Notes: generated by a model not told the origin, from the letters alone. A stretch of 64,000 bases of DNA from Frigidibacter oleivorans (GCF_003993775.1 NZ_RJRZ01000003.1:248001-312000), one strand, 5' to 3'; positions 49,912 through 60,183 are shown, numbered from the stretch's first letter. Translations and numbers: made by a program.

Positions 49912-51345
49912 TCAGTCGATCATCGGCAGCAGCTGGTCGATGCTCTTCTTGGCATCGCCATAGAACATCCGGGTGTTGTCCTTGTAGAACAGCGGGTTCT
50001 CGATGCCGGAATAGCCGGTGCCCTGACCGCGCTTGGACACGAACACCTGCTTGGCCTTCCAGACCTCCAGCACCGGCATCCCGGCGATGGGGCTGTTCGG
50101 GTCTTCCTGCGCCGCCGGATTGACGATGTCGTTCGAGCCGATGACGATGGCCACGTCGGTCGAGGGGAAGTCCTCGTTGATCTCGTCCATCTCCATGACG
50201 ATGTCATAGGGCACCTTCGCCTCGGCCAGCAGCACGTTCATGTGCCCGGGCAGGCGGCCGGCGACGGGGTGGATGGCGAAGCGGACCTCCTTGCCCCGGG
50301 CGCGCAGCTTGCGGGTCAGTTCCGACACGCTCTGTTGCGCCTGCGCCACCGCCATGCCGTAGCCCGGCACGATGATCACGCTGTCGGCCTCGTTCAGCGC
50401 GGCGGCCACACCGTCGGCGTCGATGGCGATCTGTTCGCCGGTAACTTCCATCGCCGGGCCGGCCGTGCCGCCGAAACCGCCGAGGATCACCGAGACGAAG
50501 CTGCGGTTCATCGCCTTGCACATGATGTAGCTGAGGATCGCGCCCGAGGAGCCGACGAGCGCACCCACGACGATCAGCAGGTCGTTGGACAGCGAGAAGC
50601 CGATGGCCGCGGCGGCCCAGCCGGAATAGCTGTTCAGCATCGACACCACCACCGGCATGTCGGCGCCGCCGATGCCCATGATCAGGTGATAGCCGATGAA
50701 CAGCGCGGCCAGCGTCATCACGATCAGCGCCAGCGTCGAGCCGGATTGCAGGTAGACCAGCAGCAGGACCAGCGACAGCGCCGCGGCGCCCGCGTTCAGC
50801 AGGTGCCCGCCCGGCAGCTTCTTCGCCTTGCCGTCGACGCGGCCCGCGAGCTTGCCGAAGGCGATGACCGAGCCGGTGAAGGTGACCGCCCCGATGAAGA
50901 TGCCGAGGAAGGTCTCGACCCGCAGGATGCCGATCTCGACCGGCGACTTGTGGGCGATGACGGCGGCGAAGCCGTCCAGCGCCGCCCGCGCCTCCATCGA
51001 CATGCCGGCGATGCGCGCCATCTCGATATGGGTGTTGAAGCCGATGAAGACCGCGGCAAGGCCGACGAGGCTGTGCATCGCCGCCACGAGCTGCGGCATC
51101 TCGGTCATCTGCACGCGCGTGGCCACGACCCAGCCGATGCCGCCGCCGAGCGCGATCAGGATCAGCGACAGCAGCCACAGCCCGGCGCCGGGTCCGGCCA
51201 GCGTCGCCAGCACGGCCAGCGCCATGCCGGCGATGCCGTACCAGACGGCGCGCTTGGCGCTTTCCTGCCCGGACAGGCCGCCCAGCGACAGGATGAAGAG
51301 GATCGCCGCGACGACATAGGCGGCGGTGGTGAAACCGTAATCCAT
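49912..51345 (-). CDS. pntB: NAD(P) transhydrogenase subunit beta
   Basis: Proton-translocating transhydrogenase subunit, 477 residues. The first 260 residues hold about eight or nine membrane helices, and the NADP(H)-binding domain III covers residues 300-477 with [18 protein letters not shown] and the conserved [20 protein letters not shown]. With PntA it makes NADPH from NADH using the proton gradient. The ATG at 51345 lies 13 bp after the pntA stop. Confidence 0.97.
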   Translation of the reverse strand: MDYGFTTAAYVVAAILFILSLGGLSGQESAKRAVWYGIAGMALAVLATLAGPGAGLWLLSLILIALGGGIGWVVATRVQMTEMPQLVAAMHSLVGLAAVFIGFNTHIEMARIAGMSMEARAALDGFAAVIAHKSPVEIGILRVETFLGIFIGAVTFTGSVIAFGKLAGRVDGKAKKLPGGHLLNAGAAALSLVLLLVYLQSGSTLALIVMTLAALFIGYHLIMGIGGADMPVVVSMLNSYSGWAAAAIGFSLSNDLLIVVGALVGSSGAILSYIMCKAMNRSFVSVILGGFGGTAGPAMEVTGEQIAIDADGVAAALNEADSVIIVPGYGMAVAQAQQSVSELTRKLRARGKEVRFAIHPVAGRLPGHMNVLLAEAKVPYDIVMEMDEINEDFPSTDVAIVIGSNDIVNPAAQEDPNSPIAGMPVLEVWKAKQVFVSKRGQGTGYSGIENPLFYKDNTRMFYGDAKKSIDQLLPMID

Positions 51346-51358
51346 TGTCCCCGTCTCC

Positions 51359-52933
51359 TTACGACTTCTGGAACATGGCGAGCATGCGCCGGGTGACGAG
51401 GAAGCCGCCGAAGATGTTGATCCCGGCCATGAAGATCGACAGCGCCGCCAGCAGGATCACGAGGAAGGACCCCGATCCGATCTGCATCAGCGCGCCGAGG
51501 ATGATGATCGACGAGATGGCGTTGGTCACCGCCATCAGCGGCGTGTGCAGCGAATGCGACACGTTCCAGATCACCTGGAAGCCCACGAAGACCGCCAGCA
51601 CGAAGACGATGAAGTGCTGCATGAAGCTGGCCGGCGCGACCATCCCCAGCCCCAGCATCAGCACCGCGCCCACCGCGAGCAGCCCCACCTGGTTGCGGGT
51701 CTGCGCCTTGAAGGCCGCGACCTCGGCGGCGCGGCGTTCCTCGGGCGTGGGCTCCTTCACCTTCTCCTTCGGCTTCTGCGCGGCGATGGCCGCGACCTTG
51801 GGCGGCGGCGGCGGGAAGGTGATCTCGCCCGCCGTCGTCACCGTGGCGCCGCGGATCACGTCATCTTCCATGTTGTGGACGATGACGCCGTCCTTGCCGG
51901 GCGTCAGGTCGGTCATCATGTGGCGGATGTTGGTGGCGTACAGCGTCGAGGCCTGCGCGGCCATCCGGCTGGGGAAGTCGGTATAGCCCACGACCGTCAC
52001 GCCGTTCGGGCTGACGATCTTCTGGTCGGGCACGGTCAGGTCGCAGTTGCCGCCGCGTTCGGCGGCGAGGTCGACGATGACCGAACCGGGCTTCATCATC
52101 GCCACCATGTCCTCGGTCCACAGCTTCGGCGCGGGCCGGCCGGGGATCAGCGCGGTGGTGATGACGATGTCGACCGAGGGTGCAAGCTCGCGGAACTTCT
52201 TCAGCTGCGCCTCGCGGAATTCCGGCGAGGAGGGCGCGGCATAGCCGCCGGTCGCGGCGCCGTCGGTCTGCTGTTCGGCGAAGTCGAGATAGACGAACTC
52301 CGCCCCCATCGATTCGATCTGCTCGGCCACCTCGGGGCGCACGTCGAAGGCCAGCGTGATCGCGCCGAGGCTGGTCGCCGTGCCGATCGCGGCGAGACCC
52401 GCGACGCCCGCGCCCACCACCAGCACCCGGGCCGGGGGCACCTTGCCCGCCGCCGTCACCTGCCCGGTGAAGAAGCGGCCGAAATTCGCGCCCGCCTCGA
52501 TCACCGCGCGATAGCCGGCGATATTCGCCATCGAGGACAGCGCGTCCATCTTCTGCGCGCGGCTGATGCGGGGCACCATGTCCATCGCGACGACGGTCGC
52601 GCCCCTGGCCTTGGCGCGTTCCAGAAGCTCGGTATTCTGGGCGGGGTAGAAGAACGAGATCAGCGTCTGGCCGGGGCGCAGCAGATCGACCTCGGCCTCG
52701 GTCGGCGGGCGCACCTTGGCCACCACATCGGCTGCGGCATAAAGCGCGGCAGCATCGGGCAGCACGGTCACCCCCGCGGCCTCATAGGCCGCATCGGTGA
52801 TGCCCGCCGCCATCCCGGCGCCGGCCTCGACGAGGCAGTCATGTCCGAGTTTCTTCAGCTGGGCTGCCGAATCCGGCGTCAGCGCGACCCGCGCCTCGCC
52901 CTCGTGGCTTTCCCGTGGTGAACCGATCTTCAC
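51359..52933 (-). CDS. pntA: NAD(P) transhydrogenase subunit alpha
   Basis: NAD(H)-binding domain I plus the first membrane segment, fused in one 524-residue chain (in some alphaproteobacteria, such as Rhodospirillum, it is split). The cofactor loop [13 protein letters not shown] lies near residue 168, and the mobile loop region [14 protein letters not shown] follows. A Pro/Lys-rich linker ([11 protein letters not shown]) leads to four C-terminal helices. I chose the GTG at 52933 because GGAGG lies seven bases upstream and the protein then begins [19 protein letters not shown] like its relatives. Confidence 0.96.
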   Translation of the reverse strand: MKIGSPRESHEGEARVALTPDSAAQLKKLGHDCLVEAGAGMAAGITDAAYEAAGVTVLPDAAALYAAADVVAKVRPPTEAEVDLLRPGQTLISFFYPAQNTELLERAKARGATVVAMDMVPRISRAQKMDALSSMANIAGYRAVIEAGANFGRFFTGQVTAAGKVPPARVLVVGAGVAGLAAIGTATSLGAITLAFDVRPEVAEQIESMGAEFVYLDFAEQQTDGAATGGYAAPSSPEFREAQLKKFRELAPSVDIVITTALIPGRPAPKLWTEDMVAMMKPGSVIVDLAAERGGNCDLTVPDQKIVSPNGVTVVGYTDFPSRMAAQASTLYATNIRHMMTDLTPGKDGVIVHNMEDDVIRGATVTTAGEITFPPPPPKVAAIAAQKPKEKVKEPTPEERRAAEVAAFKAQTRNQVGLLAVGAVLMLGLGMVAPASFMQHFIVFVLAVFVGFQVIWNVSHSLHTPLMAVTNAISSIIILGALMQIGSGSFLVILLAALSIFMAGINIFGGFLVTRRMLAMFQKS

Positions 52934-52988
52934 TGTCTTTCCTCCATCTGTCGGGCCGTTCAGCCCCGGTGGATCCCCGTCGTGCGCC

Positions 52989-53017
52989 TTTAAACACGGG
53001 CAAAGCATGTTTCACAA
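52989..53017 (-). promoter_or_regulatory. Candidate promoter of pntAB
   Basis: Minus-strand TTGTGA (53017-53012) and TTTAAA (52994-52989) are separated by 17 bases. The predicted leader is about 50 bases before the pntA GTG. Confidence 0.45.
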
Positions 53018-53160
53018 GAAGATGATCGCGCCGGGCGGGGTGCGGGAGTGACCCTGCGGCACGCGCAAGGATGTTGCGCCCGGCCGGCGGCGGGGTCAGG
53101 GTGCCGGGCGATGGCGCATCTGGCGACGGGGCCGGCGCCGCCGGCCGGGGGAGGGCAGGC

Positions 53161-54354
53161 ATGACCACGGATTTCGGGGCGACGCGGGCGATGTTCGACC
53201 TGCCGGCCGGGGTGATCTATCTCGACGGCAATTCGCTGGGCCCCCTGCCCCGCACCGCCCCCGCGGCGATGGAACGGGTGCTGCGGGCGGAATGGGGCGC
53301 GCAGCTGATCACCGCCTGGAACCGCGCGGGCTGGATGGACCAGCCGCGGCGGCTCGGCGACCGGATCGGGCGGCTGATCGGCGCGGCAGAGGGCAGCGTC
53401 ACCGTGGGCGACACCCTGTCGATCAAGGTCTGGCAGGCGCTGGCGGCGGCGCTGGCGCTGCGCCCGGACCGGCGCGTGATCCTGTCCGACAGCGGCAACT
53501 TCCCCTCCGACCTCTACATGGCGGACGGGCTGGCGCGGCTGATGGCCCGGGGGCACGCGTTGCGCGTGGTGCCGCCGGAAGATGTCGCGCAGGCCATCGA
53601 CGCCAGCGTGGCGGTGGTGATGCTGACCGAGGTCGACTATCGCACGGGCCGGCTGCACGACATGGCCGATCTGACGGCGCGGGCCCATGCGGCGGGGGCG
53701 CTGACGGTCTGGGATCTGGCGCATAGCGCGGGCGCCCTGCCCGTGGACCTGGCCGGCGCAGGGGCCGATTTCGCCGCCGGTTGCACCTACAAATACCTGA
53801 ACGGCGGGCCGGGGGCGCCCGGCTTTCTCTATGTCCGGCCCGACCATGCGGGGGCAGAGGCCGCCTTGCAGGGCTGGCTCGGCCATGCCGCGCCCTTCGC
53901 CTTCGAACCGGGCTACCGCCCCGCGCCGGGGGTGGCGCGGATGCGGGTCGGCACGCCGCCGGTGCTGCAGATGGCGGTGCTGGAGGCGGCGCTCGATGTC
54001 TGGGAGGGCGTGGACATGGCCGATCTGCGCGCCCGCTCCATCGCCCTGTCCGAGGCGTTCCGGGCGCGGCTGGCGCGCGACTGCCCCAGGCTGGCGCTGG
54101 CCTCGCCCGCCGATCCGGCCCGGCGCGGCTCGCAGCTGTCGTTCCGGCATCCGCAGGGCTATGCGGTGATGCAGGCGCTGATCGCGACGGGGGTGATCGG
54201 CGATTTTCGCGCGCCGGACCTGCTGCGCTTCGGCTTCACCCCGCTCTACCTGTCGATGGACGAGGTCGAGCGCGCGGCCGACATCCTCGCCCGGCTGATC
54301 CGCGACGGCAGCTGGGACCGGGCAGAGTTCCACCGGCGGGCCGCGGTGACGTAA
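53161..54354 (+). CDS. kynU: Kynureninase
   Basis: PLP enzyme that splits kynurenine to anthranilate and alanine in tryptophan breakdown. The 397-residue protein begins with the family segment VIYLDGNSLGPLP, has SDSGNFPSDLYMADGL and VWDLAHSAG (Asp185), and Lys211 in CTYKYLNGGPG should bind PLP. The ATG at 53161 has GGGGGAGGG upstream. No kynA or kynB gene is adjacent. It is convergent with the tRNA-Leu gene, 21 bp away. Confidence 0.95.
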   Translation: MTTDFGATRAMFDLPAGVIYLDGNSLGPLPRTAPAAMERVLRAEWGAQLITAWNRAGWMDQPRRLGDRIGRLIGAAEGSVTVGDTLSIKVWQALAAALALRPDRRVILSDSGNFPSDLYMADGLARLMARGHALRVVPPEDVAQAIDASVAVVMLTEVDYRTGRLHDMADLTARAHAAGALTVWDLAHSAGALPVDLAGAGADFAAGCTYKYLNGGPGAPGFLYVRPDHAGAEAALQGWLGHAAPFAFEPGYRPAPGVARMRVGTPPVLQMAVLEAALDVWEGVDMADLRARSIALSEAFRARLARDCPRLALASPADPARRGSQLSFRHPQGYAVMQALIATGVIGDFRAPDLLRFGFTPLYLSMDEVERAADILARLIRDGSWDRAEFHRRAAVT

Positions 54355-54375
54355 AATCCGGGGATGAGGGTGGAG

Positions 54376-54462
54376 TGGTGCGGTCGAGAAGACTCGAACT
54401 TCCACGGGGGTTAGCCCACAGCGACCTCAACGCTGCGCGTCTACCAATTCCGCCACGACCGC
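54376..54462 (-). tRNA. tRNA-Leu (anticodon GAG)
   Basis: On the minus strand an 87-base tRNA folds with acceptor stem GCGGTCG/CGACCGC, discriminator A and an encoded CCA end. The anticodon loop TTGAGGT, closed by CAGCG/CGCTG, gives GAG, which reads CUC and CUU. A long variable arm fits the class II tRNA-Leu. A -10-like TAGAAG lies about 30 bases upstream. Confidence 0.95.
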
Positions 54463-54517
54463 ACCTTTCGGGGCGCACCCCTGAGGTGACGCGCTTCTAG
54501 CGCGGCGGCGACGGGTT

Positions 54518-54543
54518 GAAAAGGGGAATCTTGGCCCCTTTTC
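54518..54543. terminator. Intrinsic terminator downstream of the peptidoglycan-binding protein gene
   Basis: GAAAAGGGG (54518-54526) and CCCCTTTTC (54535-54543) form a 9-bp stem with an eight-base loop. On the minus strand it lies 47 bp after the stop at 54590 and separates that gene from tRNA-Leu. The T-run within the stem works in both directions. Confidence 0.7.
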
Positions 54544-54589
54544 CCGCCCGCCGCCGCCCTGTCATCGGCCTGTGCGGCCCCGCCGCGGA

Positions 54590-56104
54590 TCAGTTGCGGA
54601 ACAGCAGGAACGGCAGCTGCGCCGCGACCGGCAGCGCCGAAACCGGGCTGTCGGACGGGGTGTCGGACGGGCTGTCGACTGCGGCCGCCGCCGTCTGCTG
54701 GACCCCCGGGGCCGGGGCGATCGAGGACTGATCCTCGCCCGCCGGCTGCGGCACCGGCGCGGCCGGCGCGCCGAAGTTCGGCAGCGCCGCGGGCACCGGG
54801 GCGGGCAGCGCATCGGCCTTGCCGCCCAGCGTATAGGCCGCGCGGCGGATCAGGTCGGTGCGTTCCGGCTGGCCCGGGGCGAAGACCGCCTCGGTCGCGC
54901 CCAGACCGATGTCATACCAGCCGAGCGCGAGGTCGGGACGGGTCGCCGCGCCGAAGCCCTGCGACAGGTGATGGCCCAGAAGTTCGGCATAGGCCGGCTC
55001 GCCCAGCGCGGTCAGCAGCAGCGCCGAGGCGATGGCCACGTCCATCGCATCGGTCCGGTAGCCGACCGACAGGCAGATGCCGGCGGTGCCGGTCAGCTGC
55101 GCCGGGGGCATGCCGCTCGACAGCGCGAAGGCCTGGGTCGAGGCCAGGACCTCGGCCGCCGGTTTCAGCGACAGCGCGGCGATCTGTTCCGCCATGGCCG
55201 GGCCGAAGCCCGCGCATTGCTGGCTGATCTGCTGCGGGGTGAAGCCCTGGATGCGCGCGGCGGCCGTTTCGCCCTCGGCGATGGCATAGGTCCGGGCGAG
55301 GCAGAACTGTTCGCCCAGCGCCTGCCGCGGATCGGCCATCGAGGCCGCGGTGACGAAGCCGCCATTGGTCGAGGTCATCAGGCTGACGGTATTGCAATGC
55401 GAGGCGAGCGAGGCCTGCGCCGTATCGCCCGCCATGAACGAGGGCAGGCCCGGCGCCGCCGGGGCCGCCGCCTCGACCGGGGCGGGCTCGGCGGCCGGGG
55501 CCTGCGTCATCGGCACGACCGGCATCACCGCCATAGCGGCGCCCGGCATCGCCATGCCCGGCATCACCGGCATCGCGCCGCCCATCGCCGCCATGGCCGA
55601 ACCCGGCGGCAGGCCGCCCGCGGCCTCGGACTGCCAGGCGACCAGCAGGCCGCGCATCCCCATCGGGTTCTGCGCCGCCATCTGCATCGTCGTGGGGCCG
55701 CCCGCCACCGCCCGGTGATAGGAGCCGAGCAGGAAGGTCTTTTCGTATTCCGTCAGCTGGCCGGTGGGCGGATAGCCCAGCACCATCTGGTAGTCCGAGA
55801 TGGCGGCGCGGCTTTTCGGGCCGATGGCGCCGTCGGGGGTGCCCACGGGGAAGCCGAAATAGTTCAGCGCGGTCTGGACCTGACGGTTTTCCTCGCGCTG
55901 CGCCGAGGAGACGCCCGAGGAACTGCGCCGCACGACGGTCGTGGTCTGGCGCTTCTTGTTGTTCTCGTTGACGATGGCACCGGTGATGATGCCGCCCACC
56001 ACCGCCCCCAGCAATGCGTCCCCGGTATCCGCCACCGCCCGCGCCGCGGGGGTGATGGCAACCGAGGCCGCGATGCACATGCTTGCAATCCGCTTCGCCG
56101 TCAT
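54590..56104 (-). CDS. Secreted peptidoglycan-binding-domain protein with Met-rich segment
   Basis: A 504-residue exported protein: signal peptide to about residue 23 (TPAARA), a glycine-zipper-like segment ([18 protein letters not shown], 28-45), and a peptidoglycan-binding_1 domain at about 73-115 ([31 protein letters not shown]). Residues 171-199 contain nine Met in 29 residues. A larger helical domain (about 225-425) with four Cys follows, and the tail is Pro/Ala/Ser-rich. It is probably in the periplasm and attached to the wall. A similar architecture is common in Rhodobacterales; the function is unknown. Confidence 0.83.
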   Translation of the reverse strand: MTAKRIASMCIAASVAITPAARAVADTGDALLGAVVGGIITGAIVNENNKKRQTTTVVRRSSSGVSSAQREENRQVQTALNYFGFPVGTPDGAIGPKSRAAISDYQMVLGYPPTGQLTEYEKTFLLGSYHRAVAGGPTTMQMAAQNPMGMRGLLVAWQSEAAGGLPPGSAMAAMGGAMPVMPGMAMPGAAMAVMPVVPMTQAPAAEPAPVEAAAPAAPGLPSFMAGDTAQASLASHCNTVSLMTSTNGGFVTAASMADPRQALGEQFCLARTYAIAEGETAAARIQGFTPQQISQQCAGFGPAMAEQIAALSLKPAAEVLASTQAFALSSGMPPAQLTGTAGICLSVGYRTDAMDVAIASALLLTALGEPAYAELLGHHLSQGFGAATRPDLALGWYDIGLGATEAVFAPGQPERTDLIRRAAYTLGGKADALPAPVPAALPNFGAPAAPVPQPAGEDQSSIAPAPGVQQTAAAAVDSPSDTPSDSPVSALPVAAQLPFLLFRN

Positions 56105-56226
56105 TTCTTTTCCCTCACCTAAAGACTCAATTCCAAAAATCTGGCGGCAATCCTAGCACGGCCGGGCGCAGGCACCGAATCGAAATGCCGCCCGGTCCGA
56201 GGCCCGCGAGAACCCGAGGCAGCCCG

Positions 56227-56877
56227 ATGGTCGACTGGATCCACGCCCCCGCCCCCGTGGCCTATCCCGAAGCGCTGGCGAGGATGGAGGCGCGCGTCGC
56301 CGCCATCGCGGCCGGCACCGCGGATGAGGCGGTCTGGCTGCTGGAACACCCGCCGCTTTACACCGCAGGCACCTCGGCCCAAGTGGCCGATCTGGTCGAT
56401 CCGGGCCGGTTTCCGGTCTTTGCGGCGGGCCGGGGCGGGCAATACACCTATCACGGCCCGGGGCAGCGGGTGGCCTACACGATGCTGGACCTCAACCGCC
56501 GCGGCCGCGACGTGCGCCGCTTCGTCTGCGCGCTGGAAGACTGGGTGATCGCGACGCTGGCGGAATTCAACGTGCCGGGCGAACGGCGGGCCGGGCGCGT
56601 CGGCGTCTGGGTTGTCCGGCCGGACCTGCCGCCCGGGCCGGACGGTACCCCGCGCGAGGACAAGATCGCCGCGATCGGGGTCAAGCTGCGCCGCTGGGTC
56701 AGCTTCCACGGCATCTCGATCAATGTCGAGCCGGACCTGTCGCATTTCGCCGGGATCGTCCCCTGCGGCATCCGCGACCACGGGGTGACGAGCCTCGTGG
56801 ACCTCGGCCTGCCGGTGACGATGGCCGATCTGGACGCGGCGCTGCTGGCGACCTTCGACCGCGCCTTCCCCGGCTGA
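56227..56877 (+). CDS. lipB: Lipoyl(octanoyl) transferase
   Basis: Moves octanoyl from acyl carrier protein to lipoate-dependent enzyme domains. In the 216-residue protein [17 protein letters not shown] (68-84) is the family motif, Lys153 lies in [10 protein letters not shown] and the catalytic Cys180 in [13 protein letters not shown]. The ATG at 56227 was chosen because the protein then begins at the conserved domain; a longer frame upstream is less likely. It stands alone, with the cycA promoter following. Confidence 0.95.
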   Translation: MVDWIHAPAPVAYPEALARMEARVAAIAAGTADEAVWLLEHPPLYTAGTSAQVADLVDPGRFPVFAAGRGGQYTYHGPGQRVAYTMLDLNRRGRDVRRFVCALEDWVIATLAEFNVPGERRAGRVGVWVVRPDLPPGPDGTPREDKIAAIGVKLRRWVSFHGISINVEPDLSHFAGIVPCGIRDHGVTSLVDLGLPVTMADLDAALLATFDRAFPG

Positions 56878-56930
56878 GCCCTCTTCAAAGGGCAGGCGGA
56901 GACAGGGCTGCGGCATCCGGTCCGGTTTTC

Positions 56931-56960
56931 TTGACGCACCGCAAAATGCTACGGTATCCT
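56931..56960 (+). promoter_or_regulatory. Candidate promoter of cycA
   Basis: TTGACG (56931-56936) and TATCCT (56955-56960) are separated by 18 bases, with the ATG 36 bases further. TTGACGCACCGCAA inside it resembles one half of an FNR box only, and I do not call it as such. Confidence 0.5.
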
Positions 56961-56996
56961 GCGCGTCGAACAGGCCACCGACACCCAGAGGAAGCC

Positions 56997-57416
56997 ATGA
57001 CATTCCGTATCTTCGCCGCGGGCCTCGCGCTCGCCCTGTCCACCGCCGCGATCTCGGTGCCGGCCCTCGCCCAGGATGCGGCCAAGGGCGAGACCGAGTT
57101 CAAGAAGTGCAAGGCCTGCCACGCGATCACCGCGCCCGACGGCACCGACATCGTCAAGGGCGGCAAGGTCGGCCCGAACCTCTATGGCGTGGTCGGGCGG
57201 CCGGTCGCCTCGGTACCCGATTTCAAGTATGGCGACGGCATCCTCGCCGTGGGCGCGGCCGGCACGGTCTGGGACGAGGCGACGCTGGCCGAATATGTCA
57301 CCGACCCCACCGCCTTCATCGACACGCATGGCGGCTCGGGCAAGTCGAAGATGACCTTCAAGCTGGCCAAGAACCAGGCCGACGTCGTGGCCTACCTCGC
57401 CTCGGTCGCGCAATAA
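56997..57416 (+). CDS. cycA: Cytochrome c550/c2 family protein
   Basis: Class I periplasmic cytochrome c, 139 residues with a signal peptide of 25 (VPALA then QDAAKG). Haem attachment Cys38, Cys41 and His42 (CKACH); Met119 in SKMTF is the likely sixth ligand. It closely resembles Paracoccus denitrificans cytochrome c550 as I recall it (DAAKGE, GPNLYGVVGR, FKYGDGIL, KNQADVVAYLA), but lacks the C-terminal tail. It should carry electrons from the bc1 complex to the aa3 oxidase. ctaD lies directly downstream, as in Paracoccus. Confidence 0.94.
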   Translation: MTFRIFAAGLALALSTAAISVPALAQDAAKGETEFKKCKACHAITAPDGTDIVKGGKVGPNLYGVVGRPVASVPDFKYGDGILAVGAAGTVWDEATLAEYVTDPTAFIDTHGGSGKSKMTFKLAKNQADVVAYLASVAQ

Positions 57417-57549
57417 CGCCACCCGCCGCGGATCGCGTCCGGCAGCGCGGCCCCCGGGATCGCGCCGCCGGATCGCATCGGGCGCCGCGTCAAGCATCGC
57501 GTTCAAGGGGCATGGGGCAATTTTTCGCAGCCGCCTGCCCCTTCCGCCG

Positions 57550-57578
57550 TTGCCGAGTCTCGGGCAAGGTCCTATGAC
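57550..57578 (+). promoter_or_regulatory. Candidate promoter of ctaD
   Basis: TTGCCG (57550-57555) and TATGAC (57573-57578) are 17 bases apart. The predicted leader is about 55 bases. The 224-bp gap to cycA otherwise contains only GC-rich sequence with no feature I can name. Confidence 0.5.
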
Positions 57579-57640
57579 GACTGCATATGTGCGCCGCTGG
57601 AGGGAGACCGGCGGCGGACGGCTCGGAACGGGAGTATCGC

Positions 57641-59320
57641 ATGGCCGACGCAGCCATTCACGGCCACGGAGATCATGACAACCGCGGGTTCTTCACCCGC
57701 TGGTTCATGTCCGTGAACCACAAGGACATCGGTGTCCTCTACATCTTCACCGCAGGCTTCGTGGGCCTGCTGTCGGTCATGTTCACCGTCTACATGCGGC
57801 TGGAGCTGATGCATCCCGGCGTGCAGTACATGTGCATGGAAGGCGCGCGCTTCATCGCCGACTCCGCCGCCGAATGCACGCCGAACGGCCATCTGTGGAA
57901 CGTGATGATCACCTATCACGGCGTCCTGATGATGTTCTTCGTCGTCATCCCGGCGCTGTTCGGCGGCTTCGGCAACTACTTCATGCCGCTGCATATCGGC
58001 GCGCCCGACATGGCCTTCCCGCGGCTGAACAACCTCAGCTACTGGCTCTATGTCGCGGGCGTCTGCCTCGGCATCGCCTCGATGCTGACCCCGGGCTCGT
58101 CGGACGGGCAATGGGGCGCGGGCGTGGGCTGGGTGCTGTATCCGCCGCTGTCCACGCAGAACGCCGACATGATCTCGATGGACCTGGCGATCTTCGCGGT
58201 GCACGTCTCGGGCGCCTCGTCGATCCTCGGCGCGATCAACATCATCACCACCTTCCTGAACATGCGCGCCCCCGGCATGACGCTGCACAAGGTGCCGCTG
58301 TTCGCCTGGTCGGTCTTCGTCACCGCCTGGCTGATCCTGCTGGCGCTGCCGGTGCTGGCCGGCGCCATCACCATGCTGCTGACCGACCGCAACTTCGGCA
58401 CCACCTTCTTCGACCCCTCGGGAGGCGGCGACCCGATCCTCTACCAGCACATCCTGTGGTTCTTCGGCCATCCGGAAGTGTACATCATCGTCCTGCCCGG
58501 CTTCGGCATCATCAGCCATGTCATCGCCACCTTCGCCCGCAAGCCGATCTTCGGCTACCTGCCGATGGTCTATGCGATGGTCGCGATCGGGGTGCTGGGC
58601 TTCGTCGTCTGGGCGCACCACATGTACACCGTGGGCATGTCGCTGACCCAGCAGAGCTACTTCATGCTGGCCACGATGGTCATCGCGGTGCCGACCGGCA
58701 TCAAGGTCTTCTCGTGGATCGCGACGATGTGGGGCGGCTCGATCGAGTTCAAGACGCCCATGCTGTGGGCCTTCGGCTTCCTGTTCCTGTTCACCGTCGG
58801 CGGCGTGACCGGCGTGGTGCTGAGCCAGGCGGCGGTGGACCGGGTCTATCACGACACCTATTACGTGGTGGCGCATTTCCACTATGTGATGAGCCTCGGC
58901 GCGGTCTTCGCGATCTTCGCGGGCGTCTATTTCTGGATCGGCAAGATGTCGGGCCGGCAATATCCGGAATGGGCGGGCAAGCTGCACTTCTGGGCCATGT
59001 TCATCGGCGCGAACCTGACCTTCTTCCCGCAGCACTTCCTCGGCCGTCAGGGGATGCCGCGCCGCTATATCGACTATCCCGACGCCTATGCGCTGTGGAA
59101 CTACGTGTCGTCGATCGGCGCCTTCATCTCCTTCGCCAGCTTCCTGTTCTTCATCGGGGTGGTCTTCTACACGCTGTTCGCGGGCAAGCGCGTGACCGAG
59201 AACAACTACTGGAACGAATACGCCGACACGCTGGAATGGACCCTGCCGTCGCCGCCGCCCGAACACACGTTCGAGCAGCTGCCGAAGCGCGAGGACTGGG
59301 ACCGCGGCCACGCCCACTGA
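57641..59320 (+). CDS. ctaD: Cytochrome c oxidase aa3, subunit I
   Basis: Haem-copper oxidase catalytic subunit with 12 helices, 559 residues. Ligands match Paracoccus with an offset of one: His93 and His412/414 for haems a and a3, His277 with cross-linked Tyr281, His326 and His327 for CuB. Asp123 and Glu279 of the D-channel and Lys355 of the K-channel are present, so it is an A1-type pump. The ATG at 57641 is preceded by a GGAG; the upstream open frame is not used. Subunits II and III are not in the window. A terminator follows. Confidence 0.97.
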   Translation: MADAAIHGHGDHDNRGFFTRWFMSVNHKDIGVLYIFTAGFVGLLSVMFTVYMRLELMHPGVQYMCMEGARFIADSAAECTPNGHLWNVMITYHGVLMMFFVVIPALFGGFGNYFMPLHIGAPDMAFPRLNNLSYWLYVAGVCLGIASMLTPGSSDGQWGAGVGWVLYPPLSTQNADMISMDLAIFAVHVSGASSILGAINIITTFLNMRAPGMTLHKVPLFAWSVFVTAWLILLALPVLAGAITMLLTDRNFGTTFFDPSGGGDPILYQHILWFFGHPEVYIIVLPGFGIISHVIATFARKPIFGYLPMVYAMVAIGVLGFVVWAHHMYTVGMSLTQQSYFMLATMVIAVPTGIKVFSWIATMWGGSIEFKTPMLWAFGFLFLFTVGGVTGVVLSQAAVDRVYHDTYYVVAHFHYVMSLGAVFAIFAGVYFWIGKMSGRQYPEWAGKLHFWAMFIGANLTFFPQHFLGRQGMPRRYIDYPDAYALWNYVSSIGAFISFASFLFFIGVVFYTLFAGKRVTENNYWNEYADTLEWTLPSPPPEHTFEQLPKREDWDRGHAH

Positions 59321-59347
59321 GGCCGCCGCCCGGCACAGAACACAGCG

Positions 59348-59373
59348 AAGGCCCCGGTGATCCGGGGCCTTTT
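59348..59373 (+). terminator. Intrinsic terminator of ctaD
   Basis: AAGGCCCCGG (59348-59357) and CCGGGGCCTT (59362-59371) form a 10-bp stem with loop TGAT, followed by TTCCTTT. It lies 27 bp after the ctaD stop. Confidence 0.85.
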
Positions 59374-59421
59374 CCTTTGCGGCGGACACCATAGACTGCC
59401 CGCAAACAGCGCGATGACCCC

Positions 59422-59910
59422 ATGCCCTACGAATGGATTTCCGAAGACGGCGAGTCCCGGCGCCGCCTGCACCTGTGGCCCTACCGCTCGCTGCCCAAGC
59501 GCGGCTTCGTCGCCTTCATCGGCGGCACGGCGCTGCTGCTTTGCGTGCCGCTGAGCCCGGTCATCGGCTCGGCGGCGCTGTGGGTGGTGCTGCCCTTCCT
59601 GCTGGCGGCTCTCGGCGGGATCTGGTGGGCGCTCGACCGCAGTTATCGCGACGGCGAGATCGTCGAGGATCTGCGCCTGTCGTCCGACCTGATCAGCCTG
59701 ACCCGCACCGGCCCGCGCGGACGGCGGCAGCACTGGCAGGCGAATGCCTATTGGGTCAGCCTGCACCTGCATCCGACCGGCGGGCCGGTGCCGGATTACC
59801 TGACGCTGAAGGGCGCGGGGCGCGAGGTGGAGATCGGCGCCTTCCTCGCGCAGGAGGAGCGGCTGGCGCTGCATGGCGAGCTGCGGGCGGCGCTGGCGGG
59901 GCTGCGCTAG
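59422..59910 (+). CDS. DUF2244 family membrane protein
   Basis: A 162-residue protein with two closely spaced transmembrane helices (about 30-50 and 52-70) and a soluble C-terminal part (WQANAYWVSLHLHPTGG). It matches DUF2244, an alphaproteobacterial family of unknown function often found near haem-copper oxidase genes. It has its own ATG after the ctaD terminator. A link to oxidase assembly is only suggested by position. Confidence 0.88.
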   Translation: MPYEWISEDGESRRRLHLWPYRSLPKRGFVAFIGGTALLLCVPLSPVIGSAALWVVLPFLLAALGGIWWALDRSYRDGEIVEDLRLSSDLISLTRTGPRGRRQHWQANAYWVSLHLHPTGGPVPDYLTLKGAGREVEIGAFLAQEERLALHGELRAALAGLR

Positions 59911-59938
59911 GGCCGGGGCGTGCAGCCGCGGCGCCGTC

Positions 59939-59990
59939 GCGGGGGCGCTGCCCCCGCCCCCCGGGATATTTGGATCAGCTGCAGGAGGGC
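59939..59990 (+). repeat. Interspersed hairpin repeat, copy 3
   Basis: GCGGGGGC (59939-59946) pairs with GCCCCCGC (59950-59957), loop GCT. It is followed by CCCCCGGGATATTTGGATC and AGCTGCAGGAGGG. The core, hairpin plus CCCCCGGGATATTT, resembles intergenic repeats frequent in Rhodobacterales. It lies between the convergent stops of DUF2244 and DUF3008. Confidence 0.65.
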
Positions 59991-59997
59991 GCGGCTC

Positions 59998-60183
59998 TCA
60001 GTCGCCCTTCTTCTCGGGCAGGCCCTTGCGCTTCGTCTCGGCCAGGTCCTCGAGTTCCGTTTTGGTCATGCTTTCGGCCATGCCCTTCGAGGCGCCTTTC
60101 AGCTTCGACTTCGGCATGTCGCCGCGCTTGGCGGCCAGGGCGGCGCCGGCGGCCTTCTGCTGGGCTTTCGACTTGGCGGGCAT
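59998..60183 (-). CDS. DUF3008 small basic protein
   Basis: A 61-residue, Lys-rich soluble protein with the DUF3008 pattern: start MPAKSKAQQKAAGAALAAKR, then SKLKGASKGM and ELEDLAETKRKGLPEKK. The composition and small size suggest a nucleic-acid-associated or stress protein, but no function is established. The ATG at 60183 has AAGGAGG upstream. It is convergent with DUF2244. Confidence 0.88.
   Translation of the reverse strand: MPAKSKAQQKAAGAALAAKRGDMPKSKLKGASKGMAESMTKTELEDLAETKRKGLPEKKGD

Noticed and set aside
56931-56944. FNR-like box TTGACGCACCGCAA before cycA
   Set aside because: Only the left half matches; the right half CGCAA differs from RTCAA. The TTGACG is better explained as a -35 element.
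57572-59392. 606-residue open frame on the minus strand
   Set aside because: It is antisense to ctaD, which has every catalytic residue.
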